NCBI RefSeq assembly: GCF_029910215.1
Contig: NZ_CP110395.1
Location: 3,596,001-3,660,000 of the forward strand
DNA: 64,000 nt
Direction of reading: 5' to 3'
DNA from: Paraburkholderia sp. D15
GTDB taxonomy: Bacteria > Pseudomonadota > Gammaproteobacteria > Burkholderiales > Burkholderiaceae
This document shows positions 16,844-24,540 of this stretch, one piece after another (position 1 is the stretch's first letter; the number at the start of each line of letters is the position of its first letter). The position numbers and the translations under genes are program-made. The notes beneath the pieces are model-generated. The model was not told the origin of the DNA and searched no databases. It was given only the letters and a program-made list of their open reading frames with translations.

Positions 16844-18394
16844 ATGTCCACGCCGCCGACTCCGCCCGCTTCCCGCACCACGTCCTCCACTGACGGCACT
16901 GCTGCGACCACGGCTGCGGCTACGGCCACTGCGGCTCCTGCCGCGGCGGCCTCCAATGCGGCGGCCTCCAATGCGGCGGCGACGCCGTCGGCCCGCTCGC
17001 TGACCGTGATGCTGTGGCTCGTCGCCACCGGCTTCTTCATGCAGACGCTGGACTCGACGATCGTCAACACCGCCCTGCCCGCGATGGCGACGAGCCTCGG
17101 CGAATTGCCGCTACGCATGCAATCGGTGGTGATCGCCTACTCGCTGACGATGGCGGTCATGATCCCCGTGTCCGGCTGGCTCGCCGACAAGTTCGGCACG
17201 CGGCGCGTGTTCTTCAGCGCGATCCTCGTGTTCGCGATCGGCTCGCTGCTGTGCGCGAACGCCCACACGCTGAATCAACTGGTGATCTTCCGTATCGTGC
17301 AGGGCGTGGGCGGCGCGATGCTGCTGCCGGTCGGACGGCTTGCCGTGCTGCGCACGTTTCCGGCGGAGCGCTATCTGCCGGCGCTGTCGTTCGTGGCGAT
17401 TCCGGGCTTGATCGGACCGCTGATCGGCCCGACGCTCGGCGGCTGGCTCGTGAAAATCGCGTCGTGGCACTGGATCTTTCTGATCAACGTGCCGGTGGGC
17501 GTGGCCGGCTGCATCGCGACGTTCATCTTCATGCCGGACAGCCGCAACGAACACGTCGGCCGGTTCGACTTCAAGGGCTATCTGCTGCTCGTGCTTGGCA
17601 TGGTGGCCATTTCGTTTGCCCTCGACGGCCGCACCGAGTTCGGCATTCAACATGCGACGGTGCTGGTGCTGCTGATCCTGAGCCTCGCCTGTTTCGTCGC
17701 CTACGGTCTGCACGCGGTGCGTGAGCCCGCGCCGATCTTTTCGCTCGATCTCTTCAAGATCCACACCTTCAGCGTCGGTCTGCTCGGCAACCTGTTCGCG
17801 CGGATCGGCAGCGGCGCGATGCCCTATCTGATTCCGCTGCTATTGCAGGTGAGTCTCGGCTATAGCGCGTTCGAGGCCGGCATGATGATGCTGCCGGTCG
17901 CGGCCGCCGGCATGGCGTCCAAGCGGCTCGTGACGAAATTGATCGTCCGGTACAGCTATCGCAGCGTGTTGATGATCAACACGGTGCTGGTCGGCCTCGC
18001 GATGGCGAGCTTCGCGTTGACCAGCGCGAACCAGCCGCTGTGGCTGCGGCTCGTACAGCTAGCGTTCTTCGGCGGCGTCAACTCGATGCAGTTCACCGCG
18101 ATGAACACGCTGACGCTGAAGGACCTCGGTACCGGCGGCGCCAGCAGCGGCAACAGTCTGTTCTCGCTGGTGCAGATGCTGTCGATGAGCCTTGGCGTGA
18201 CCGTCGCCGGCGCGCTGCTTGCAACCTTCACGGGCTTGCTGCCGCGTGTGACGGCCGCTAATTCGCTGCCGGCGTTTCACGCGACGTTCCTGTGCGTGGG
18301 GATCATCACGGCGGGCTCGGCATGGATCTTCGCTCAGCTTGCGCCGGATATCCGCACGCTGGCGAAGAAGACGGACCCTTCGGAGAGGACTTGA
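16844..18394 (+). CDS. mdtD: Multidrug efflux MFS transporter, DHA2 family, MdtD-like
   Basis: A 516-residue inner-membrane proton-drug antiporter with about 14 predicted helices. An Ala/Thr/Ser-rich cytoplasmic tail of 45 residues comes first. Motif FFMQTLDSTIVNTALPAMATSLGE, the GWLADKFGTRRVFF loop (motif A) and RIVQGVGGAMLLPVGRLAVLR (motif B region) closely follow E. coli MdtD. GLIGPLIGPTLGGWLV and WHWIFLINVPVG fit motif C of DHA2 exporters. No periplasmic adaptor or outer membrane channel gene is adjacent. It may share the transcript of the MocR gene 133 bp upstream, though no promoter could be placed with confidence. Confidence 0.88.
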   Translation: MSTPPTPPASRTTSSTDGTAATTAAATATAAPAAAASNAAASNAAATPSARSLTVMLWLVATGFFMQTLDSTIVNTALPAMATSLGELPLRMQSVVIAYSLTMAVMIPVSGWLADKFGTRRVFFSAILVFAIGSLLCANAHTLNQLVIFRIVQGVGGAMLLPVGRLAVLRTFPAERYLPALSFVAIPGLIGPLIGPTLGGWLVKIASWHWIFLINVPVGVAGCIATFIFMPDSRNEHVGRFDFKGYLLLVLGMVAISFALDGRTEFGIQHATVLVLLILSLACFVAYGLHAVREPAPIFSLDLFKIHTFSVGLLGNLFARIGSGAMPYLIPLLLQVSLGYSAFEAGMMMLPVAAAGMASKRLVTKLIVRYSYRSVLMINTVLVGLAMASFALTSANQPLWLRLVQLAFFGGVNSMQFTAMNTLTLKDLGTGGASSGNSLFSLVQMLSMSLGVTVAGALLATFTGLLPRVTAANSLPAFHATFLCVGIITAGSAWIFAQLAPDIRTLAKKTDPSERT

Positions 18395-18845
18395 GTGGTG
18401 CGGCGGCGGTTGTTCGATCGGAGCGGTGCTGCGAGGCGGTTGTCGGTCGGCCGGAATGGCGCTGCGCTGCGCGGCGCTAAATTTGCAGGACGGCGGGCTT
18501 TGGTTCTGCATCGACTCGCTGCGGCGCGCGACGGACCGCAACGACCTCCGTCGATTTTCATCGACCCGCAACGGGGCGCACGTCGCACCAGCAAAGTGCG
18601 AAGCGTGGCCATCCCGCCCGCACTGGCGCACAATCATCGCTTGAGCCGGCGATAGGCAGAGCCACGGCAGGGGCTAGCACAGCGATGTGGCAGCGCCAAG
18701 GCAGCGATCGGACAGCCTGCGTACCGTGTTTCCGCGGTGTTTCCGCGGTGTTCCCGTGGCGCTCGCGCAGTGTTTCCGCGCGCGCATAGTTCTTGCTCGC
18801 CTATCCTGTAAACTCACTGCTTGCGCATGCGGACTCGTGTCGAGC
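18395..18845. other. Intergenic region, 451 bp
   Basis: No supported gene. A short run of imperfect repeats of the form TTTCCGCGGTG lies at about 18725-18780. The region should hold the promoter of the EAL-type gene, but no clear -35/-10 pair is visible. Confidence 0.4.
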
Positions 18846-20156
18846 ATGCAGGCGCGCCGCCACTTCCACACGACTGACATGATGAGCATGATCGAACTCG
18901 ATCCTCCCGGCTTCCAGCCCCCCCGCCCGATGGCCGGCGACGAAGGCTCGCGGCGCACCGTCCTGTACGGCGGGTACACCGTCTTCAGCGTGTTCCAACC
19001 GGTTTTCTCGGTCTCGCACCGGCGCGCGATCGGTTACCACGCCTCGCTGCGCGCTCACGACGAGCACGCGCGGCAAGTCCCCTCGCACGAGGTATTCACG
19101 CAAGCCGCCCGGCGCGGCGACCTGCTGGAACTCGGGCGGCTCGCCGAATCGCTGCATCTCGGCAACTTCAACGCGTTCGACAGCCACGACGAATGGCTCT
19201 TTCTCAGCCTGCACCCGGCCGCGTTGATGGACACCAGCTACGGCGATGCACTGCTCGCCGGCCTCAAGGCGCTCGGACTGCCGCCGCAACGCGTCGTGCT
19301 GGAAGTGTCCGAACAGGCTGGCGGCGAGACCACACGCTTTGCCGAAATCATCGACGCATTGCGCAAGTCCGGCTTCCTGATCGCGCTCGACGGTTTCGGC
19401 GCGAAGCATTCGAACATCGACCGCGTATGGAACCTGCGGCCGGACATCGTCACGCTGGACCGCTGCATTCTCGCGCAGGCCAGCGAACACTCGCACATCG
19501 AACGCGTGCTGCCGGGGCTCGTCTCCTTGCTGCACGAATCCGGGCAACTGGTGCTGATGGGCGGACTCAGCACCGAGCGCGACGCGCTGATCGCGCTCGA
19601 ATGCAACGTGGACTTCGTGCAAGGCGCGTTCTTCGCGGGACCGAGCGTCGAAGCGGTCAAGCCACAAGCCGCCGCCGGCTTGATGGACTCGCTCTCGGCC
19701 GCGCTGCGCGAACGGGTTGCGGCGCGCGATCGTGCGCAGTCGGCGCGTCTCGCCCCCTATGTCACCGCGCTGGAAACGGCCGCGACGCATCTGGTTGCCG
19801 GCGAGTCGGTCGCTGAAGCGACCGCGCCACTGCTCACGCTTGGCGAGACCGCGCGCTGTTTCGTGCTCGACGGCTCAGGCCGGCAGATCGGCGATAACGT
19901 CTTGCCGCCGGGACGCGCATCGCAACGCGCCAAACGATTCCGGCCGCTGCTGCATTCGGAGGGCGCGAGCTGGGAGCGCCGGCCTTACTTCATCCAGGCG
20001 ATGCGCGTGCCTGGTCAGGTGCACCTCACGCCACCCTACCTGTCGATCAACGAAGCGCACCTGTGCGTGACCGCCTCGATCGCCGCGCATACGCCGAACG
20101 GCACGCAGGTGCTATGCGTGGACATCAACTGGGAAGTCGCGGCGCACCGAGGCTAA
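18846..20156 (+). CDS. Degenerate EAL-domain protein with YkuI_C-like sensor domain
   Basis: A 436-residue cytoplasmic protein. The EAL fold is clear from FQPVFSVSHRRAIGYHASLR, VVLEVSEQ, IALDGFGAKHSNIDRVWNLRPDIVTLD and FVQGAFFAGP. Catalytic residues are largely lost: EAL itself reads HAS, the DDFG pair is DGFG, the usual Lys before LDR is Thr, and the late ExxE is missing. It should not cleave cyclic di-GMP, though it may bind it. The last ~125 residues (RRPYFIQAMRVPGQVHLTPPYLSINEAHLCVTASIA) resemble the PAS/Cache-like YkuI C-terminal domain. Alternative starts are the ATGs at 18879, 18882 and 18888. Its 3' end overlaps the convergent ECF sigma gene by 45 bp. Confidence 0.8.
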   Translation: MQARRHFHTTDMMSMIELDPPGFQPPRPMAGDEGSRRTVLYGGYTVFSVFQPVFSVSHRRAIGYHASLRAHDEHARQVPSHEVFTQAARRGDLLELGRLAESLHLGNFNAFDSHDEWLFLSLHPAALMDTSYGDALLAGLKALGLPPQRVVLEVSEQAGGETTRFAEIIDALRKSGFLIALDGFGAKHSNIDRVWNLRPDIVTLDRCILAQASEHSHIERVLPGLVSLLHESGQLVLMGGLSTERDALIALECNVDFVQGAFFAGPSVEAVKPQAAAGLMDSLSAALRERVAARDRAQSARLAPYVTALETAATHLVAGESVAEATAPLLTLGETARCFVLDGSGRQIGDNVLPPGRASQRAKRFRPLLHSEGASWERRPYFIQAMRVPGQVHLTPPYLSINEAHLCVTASIAAHTPNGTQVLCVDINWEVAAHRG

Positions 20157-21263
20157 CAGCGCCGATTCCCGCTGGATTCGCGAGAGCAGGTTGATCACGC
20201 CTGCTTTACCCAGCACGAGGTTGGCCGACCGCAAGCGCGCGACGTTCGTGATGACGCGCAACGCGACGATCTTCGGCGCATTGCCCGCCAATCCTTGCGC
20301 GGACACGTCGATGACGCCGACGACCTCGCCCTCGCACAGCAGCGCGATGCACGCGACCCCGCCCACGGATACTGCTTCGACGTGGTGCGCGCGTTGCGCG
20401 AGCGAGGTGATCCCGTCCATCCATCCCGTTTCCGCCAGTTCATACCGCGATGTGCTCGCAAAGCCCAGTGCAGGCGCTAGCGTGGACTTCGTCGCGGCGG
20501 ACGCTTGCGCCGGCGACGACAACGACGCAGCCACGGACGCGCGCGCTGCACCCGGCAGTTCCGCCATTGCGCTGACAGGTTGCGGTGCAAGGGTCGGCGC
20601 AACCACGGATGCGGTGACGGGCGCGCACGATTGCGCGTCGCTCACCACTTCCGGCGCATCGCTAAATAGCCGTAGCAACCCGGCACGATCCTGCTCCTCC
20701 AGGGCCGCGCGCAAACGCTCGACGATGCGCGCGTGGGCCGCCGGGTCGGGCCGCTCGACGGGCGCACCCGCGCGCCGCAAACGTCCCTTGGCCCGATGCA
20801 CGATCTGCCGGCATGCGGCCGGCGTGCGCTCGAGAATGCTGGCGATTTCCGCGTAATCGCAATCGAAGGCCTCGTGCAACACAAAGGCGGCGCGCTCATC
20901 GGGTTTCAGGCGTTCGAGCAGCAACATCACGCCATACGACATTTCCGCGGCTCGTAACGCCAGTTCCTCCGCCGACGGCGCCACCTCGTCGAGCCAGGGC
21001 TCCGGCAACCAGCCATTCGCTTGCGATGTGCGTTCGCGCTGCAGGTGCCGCAACCGGTCGATCGCCGTGCGGGTGGTCAGCGTGGTGAGCCATGCCGCAG
21101 GCGTTTGCACGTCTTGGGTCTCCGATGTGTGCCACTTGAGCCAGACGTCCTGCACGACGTCTTCCGCCTCCGCCCGGCTGCCGAGCATTCGGTACGCGAG
21201 CGCGAATAGCCGGGCACGGGCAGCCTGGAAGCTCGATGCCTTGTCGATTACCTCTTCCGTCAT
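20112..21263 (-). CDS. ECF RNA polymerase sigma factor with C-terminal SnoaL-like domain (ECF41-like)
   Basis: A 383-residue sigma factor. Region 2 is LFALAYRMLGSRAEAEDVVQDVWLKWH, followed by AWLTTLTTRTAIDRLRHLQRER and the WLPEPWLDE motif seen in ECF41/SigJ types. Region 4 is LKPDERAAFVLHEAFDCDYAEIASILERTPAACRQIVHRAKGRLR. The C-terminal part resembles the SnoaL-like regulatory domain (ALLCEGEVVGVIDV, IVALRVITNVARLRSANLVLG), but a long Ala/Ser/Pro-rich insertion breaks it. Such tails replace an anti-sigma factor; none is encoded nearby. The ATG has GGAGG upstream. A TGTCACA-N16-CGTC site on its own strand at 21475-21449 suggests autoregulation. Its 3' end overlaps the EAL-type gene. Confidence 0.9.
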   Translation of the reverse strand: MTEEVIDKASSFQAARARLFALAYRMLGSRAEAEDVVQDVWLKWHTSETQDVQTPAAWLTTLTTRTAIDRLRHLQRERTSQANGWLPEPWLDEVAPSAEELALRAAEMSYGVMLLLERLKPDERAAFVLHEAFDCDYAEIASILERTPAACRQIVHRAKGRLRRAGAPVERPDPAAHARIVERLRAALEEQDRAGLLRLFSDAPEVVSDAQSCAPVTASVVAPTLAPQPVSAMAELPGAARASVAASLSSPAQASAATKSTLAPALGFASTSRYELAETGWMDGITSLAQRAHHVEAVSVGGVACIALLCEGEVVGVIDVSAQGLAGNAPKIVALRVITNVARLRSANLVLGKAGVINLLSRIQRESALLASVRRDFPVDVHA

Positions 21264-21448
21264 GCGTGAACCTCCAGATCTTGCGTGGCGGCGAGCACGC
21301 GGCGCCCGCCCTTTTGCCGTTAACCGGTGCCGCTCCCCTGCCCGCCGCCAGTCATTCACTCTCTCGCGTTGACCACCCGAACGGCATGGTCCTCCCGAAA
21401 CCGGAGAAGCGTTCAGAGAAACGTCTCGATCGACGTCCTTAGCTGCTT

Positions 21449-21475
21449 GACGCCCGGGCTGTCGCCGATGTGACA
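21449..21475 (-). promoter_or_regulatory. ECF41-type promoter facing the sigma factor gene
   Basis: Read on the minus strand the site is TGTCACA (21475-21469), 16 bp, CGTC (21452-21449). It lies 185 bp before the sigma factor start. It exactly fits the consensus I recall for ECF41 sigma factors, which are usually self-regulated. Confidence 0.75.
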
Positions 21476-21495
21476 GCGAAACGCAAAAATATTTC

Positions 21496-21522
21496 TGTCA
21501 CGTCGCCATCCGCCCGCTCGTC
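21496..21522 (+). promoter_or_regulatory. ECF41-type promoter facing clpP
   Basis: On the plus strand TGTCACG (21496-21502) is followed after exactly 16 bp by CGTC (21519-21522). Transcription would begin near 21529, after the in-frame ATG at 21525, which supports the later ATG at 21612 as the clpP start. Confidence 0.72.
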
Positions 21523-21611
21523 ATATGGACAGAAACCGGCGCATCGGGCGCGCGGTTCCGCGAACAGCCGCGCTATCCCGCAACGGTAGCGCCGCCTATG
21601 ACGAGGCACCT

Positions 21612-22259
21612 ATGCAATTCAGCTCATCTCAAGTGACCGGTCTCGGCCTCGTGCCAACCGTCATCGAACAGTCCGGCCGCGGCGAACGGGCTTACGACAT
21701 TTACTCCCGTCTGCTGCGCGAGCGCATCATCTTCCTGGTCGGGCCGGTCAACGAGCAGTCGGCCAGTGTGATCGTCGCGCAACTGCTGTTCCTCGAAGCC
21801 GAGAATCCCGACAAGGACATTTACTTTTACATCAATTCGCCTGGCGGCTCGGTGTACGACGGCATGGCGATTTACGACACCATGCAGTTCGTCAAACCCG
21901 AGGTTTCCACATTGTGCACGGGGTTCGCGGCGAGCATGGGTACTTTCCTGCTCACCGCCGGCCAGCCCGGTAAACGCTACGCGCTGCCCAACGCTCGCAT
22001 CATGATTCATCAGCCGTCCGGAGGCGGCCAAGGCACGGCGTCGGACATCGAGATTCAGGCGAAGGAGGTGCTCTATCAGCGCGGGCGGCTGAACGCCCTG
22101 ATGGCCGAGCGTACTGGCCGCACCGTGGAGGAAATCGAACGCGATACCGACCGCGATAATTTCATGTCCGCGCAAGCCGCCCGGGAATATGGGCTGGTCG
22201 ACGCGGTGCTGGAAACTCGCGCGGCGCTCGATGCACCATCGCGTCATCTGGACATGTAG
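21612..22259 (+). CDS. clpP: ATP-dependent Clp protease proteolytic subunit (orphan paralogue)
   Basis: A 215-residue ClpP serine peptidase, which forms a 14-subunit barrel fed by a Clp ATPase. The triad is intact: Ser108 ([11 protein letters not shown]), His133 ([11 protein letters not shown]) and Asp182 (DTDRDNFMS). Also present are [23 protein letters not shown] and [14 protein letters not shown]. No tig, clpX or lon lies next to it, so it is not the main clpPX operon copy and is probably a second paralogue. The start is ATG 21612 with GAGG upstream. The ECF-type promoter at 21496-21522 implies control by the divergent sigma factor. Confidence 0.93.
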   Translation: MQFSSSQVTGLGLVPTVIEQSGRGERAYDIYSRLLRERIIFLVGPVNEQSASVIVAQLLFLEAENPDKDIYFYINSPGGSVYDGMAIYDTMQFVKPEVSTLCTGFAASMGTFLLTAGQPGKRYALPNARIMIHQPSGGGQGTASDIEIQAKEVLYQRGRLNALMAERTGRTVEEIERDTDRDNFMSAQAAREYGLVDAVLETRAALDAPSRHLDM

Positions 22260-22466
22260 CGTTGCCCGAGCGCGCGGCTTCAGGTTCGCGTGCGGCGAAA
22301 GACTCATGTCGCACGGGGCGTCGCGCGAAGTCGGAGACGTATCGCGTGGCCCGTCTCGAACCGCCGCTTCGGTGCGCCGCGCACACAAAAGCTGATCACC
22401 TTCGCTGGAATCGCTATCATGGTCGCGATTCGTCGAGTTCGACGATTCGCTTCAATGGAGAGATAC

Positions 22467-24116
22467 ATGGCGTCATCCAACGAAACCGTCAGCATGGCGC
22501 TATTCTGCGACTTCGAAAACGTCGCGCTCGGCGTGCGCGACGCGAAGTACGACAAGTTCGACATCAAGCTCGTGCTCGAACGTCTGCTGCTCAAGGGCAG
22601 CATCGTCGTGAAGAAGGCGTATTGCGACTGGGATCGCTACAAGAGTTTCAAGGGCGCGATGCACGAGGCCAATTTCGAACTGATCGAAATTCCGCACGTG
22701 CGCCAATCGGGCAAGAATTCGGCCGACATCCGGCTGGTGGTCGATGCACTCGATCTTTGCTACACCAAATCGCACGTGAATACGTTCGTGATCATCAGCG
22801 GCGACTCGGATTTTTCGCCCCTGGTGTCGAAGCTGCGCGAAAACGCGAAGCAGGTGATCGGCGTCGGCGTACAGCAGTCCACGTCCGATCTGCTGATCGC
22901 CAACTGCGACGAGTTCTTCTTCTATGACGACCTCGTGCGCGAAAGTCAGCGCGCAGTCGCCAAACGCGAATCGTCGCGCCCGCAACAATCCGCGCAGCCA
23001 GCGGCAAAGCGTGCGCCTGAAGAGGAGAAGACCCGGCACAAGGAAGACCTCGAAAAACGTCGTACGAAGGCCGTCGAAATTGCCGTGCAAACATTCGATG
23101 CGCTCGCGTCCGAGCGAGGCGACAGCGGCAAGATCTGGGCATCGGTGCTGAAGAACGCGATCAAGCGCCGCAAACCGGATTTCAACGAAACCTATTACGG
23201 GTTTCGCGCGTTCGGCAATCTGCTGGAAGAAGCCCACGCGCGCGGCTTGCTCGAATTCGGCCGCGACGAAAAATCCGGTGCGTATGTGTATCGCAGCGCG
23301 GCTGCCAATGCCGGTGGCGACAACGCATCGGAGTCGGGCGATATGCTTGAGCCCGCGGAGCAGACTTACGAGACGCAAGTTGCCGAGATCGCTTCGGACA
23401 CGCCAATCGCGAAGCGCGAGCCGAATGGAAGACACGAGTCCGGCGCGAAACACGAATCGGGCGGCAAACACGAGGCAGGTGGAAAACAGGATCCGCGTCG
23501 TAGAGGTCGCGGCAATCGCAAGACGGGCCGGGGCCAGCAGGAACACGGTCACGAAGAGCGCGCCAGCGTCGAGTCCGTCGTCGGTGAACATGCACAAGCG
23601 CGCGCGAACGACACGGTTCGAAACGCATCGTTAGCAGGCGGAACGAGCGGGGAGCATGAGACGTTCGAGCCTGACTTCGCAGACCAGCCGTCGACTGCTC
23701 GCGTCAAACCGGACACCGTCGAGTACGCGACAGATGCTTTCGTCGAAAGCGGGAAGACGACAACGGCGGCGACAACGGCGGCGACAACGTCAGACGAACC
23801 GGCGGAGCAAGTAAAGGCGCGCACGGCACGCAAGCCGGCCGCGAAAAAAACGAAGAAACCGAAGAAGAGCGCGCCACGAACGCTTGACGACGTACCTGAA
23901 ATCGCAGCGCCTGCCGAAGCAGCGGGAGCAGTCGAGGCAACGGTAGCATCGGCAACGCCGACCGACGTTCAGAGGGAAGTCACGTCTATATCGGAGGAAC
24001 AAGCCGAAGCACGGGCCGAACCACGCGCGGCAAAACCGCCCGCGAAACGCGCCCCACGCAAGACTGCCACACGCAGCCGTCGTCCGCGCAAAACGGCAAC
24101 GAGCGACGCCGAATAA
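22467..24116 (+). CDS. NYN-domain (PIN-like) putative ribonuclease with OST-HTH/LOTUS domain and basic tail
   Basis: A 549-residue protein. Residues 10-155 are a NYN domain (LabA/DUF88 type) with the acidic residues of the PIN-like fold: Asp15/Asn18 in ALFCDFENVALG, Asp in NSADIRLVVDAL and the pair in IISGDSDFSPLVSKL. Residues about 200-285 resemble an OST-HTH/LOTUS RNA-binding domain (GDSGKIWASVLKNAIKRRKPDFNETYYGFRAFGNLLEEAHARGLL). The remaining ~265 residues are low complexity and end in Ala/Lys/Pro-rich histone H1-like repeats (AKKTKKPKKSAPRT, KPPAKRAPRKTATRSRRPRK). The ATG follows GGAGAG. The combination points to an RNA-binding nuclease. A long hairpin lies just after the stop. Confidence 0.85.
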   Translation: MASSNETVSMALFCDFENVALGVRDAKYDKFDIKLVLERLLLKGSIVVKKAYCDWDRYKSFKGAMHEANFELIEIPHVRQSGKNSADIRLVVDALDLCYTKSHVNTFVIISGDSDFSPLVSKLRENAKQVIGVGVQQSTSDLLIANCDEFFFYDDLVRESQRAVAKRESSRPQQSAQPAAKRAPEEEKTRHKEDLEKRRTKAVEIAVQTFDALASERGDSGKIWASVLKNAIKRRKPDFNETYYGFRAFGNLLEEAHARGLLEFGRDEKSGAYVYRSAAANAGGDNASESGDMLEPAEQTYETQVAEIASDTPIAKREPNGRHESGAKHESGGKHEAGGKQDPRRRGRGNRKTGRGQQEHGHEERASVESVVGEHAQARANDTVRNASLAGGTSGEHETFEPDFADQPSTARVKPDTVEYATDAFVESGKTTTAATTAATTSDEPAEQVKARTARKPAAKKTKKPKKSAPRTLDDVPEIAAPAEAAGAVEATVASATPTDVQREVTSISEEQAEARAEPRAAKPPAKRAPRKTATRSRRPRKTATSDAE

Positions 24117-24126
24117 GCATACCGGC

Positions 24127-24172
24127 GCGAGTAATGCGCACAAGCCGTACAACGGCCGTGCGCATTACTCGC
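24127..24172 (+). other. Long perfect hairpin downstream of the NYN gene
   Basis: A perfect 15-bp inverted repeat (24127-24141 with 24158-24172) encloses an inner 5-bp stem GCCGT/ACGGC with a 3-nt loop. It starts 11 bp after the stop codon. No T-run follows, so it may protect the mRNA 3' end or pause polymerase rather than terminate alone. Confidence 0.75.
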
Positions 24173-24339
24173 AACGCCACGCTCGAGTTCGCCATCCGTC
24201 CGAGCCAAGCCGCCGAGGGCCGCTTATCACGGGCACCCACCATGGCCGCCCCGGATCGCTTCGTCCGACCATCCGTTTGAATCTCAACCCGCCTTGAACA
24301 CGGAAATTCTGACAGCCCATCGCCAGCCGATGAACTGCG

Positions 24340-24540
24340 CAACGACCATCAGTCTCCGCTGACCATCCATCCCACCACAGTCGGCCACCACCGATGGTCC
24401 CCGCATACCGCCACTGACCATCCGCCTCCGTCAGCCGACGCTAAGCATCCACCACCCCTACCCATCGCACGCCACCGACCTCCCATCCACCACCATCGCC
24501 ACCACTACCCACCCAGCAACCCAAACACCGCCACCCCATT
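24340..24540 (+). terminator. C-rich, G-poor tract, possible Rho-dependent terminator
   Basis: By hand count 24361-24540 contains 95 C and 22 G, with long CCA/CCC runs and little structure. A transcript continuing past the NYN gene would carry this tract, which is what a Rho loading site looks like. It runs into the 3' end of the convergent lipoprotein gene. Confidence 0.4.

Larger units (their letters stand above)
21264..21611. other. Divergent promoter region between ECF sigma and clpP, 348 bp
   Basis: The region holds two opposed ECF-type promoters, 20 bp apart, and no gene. About 40 bp before the first promoter there is a GACGT-rich stretch of unknown meaning. Confidence 0.7.
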
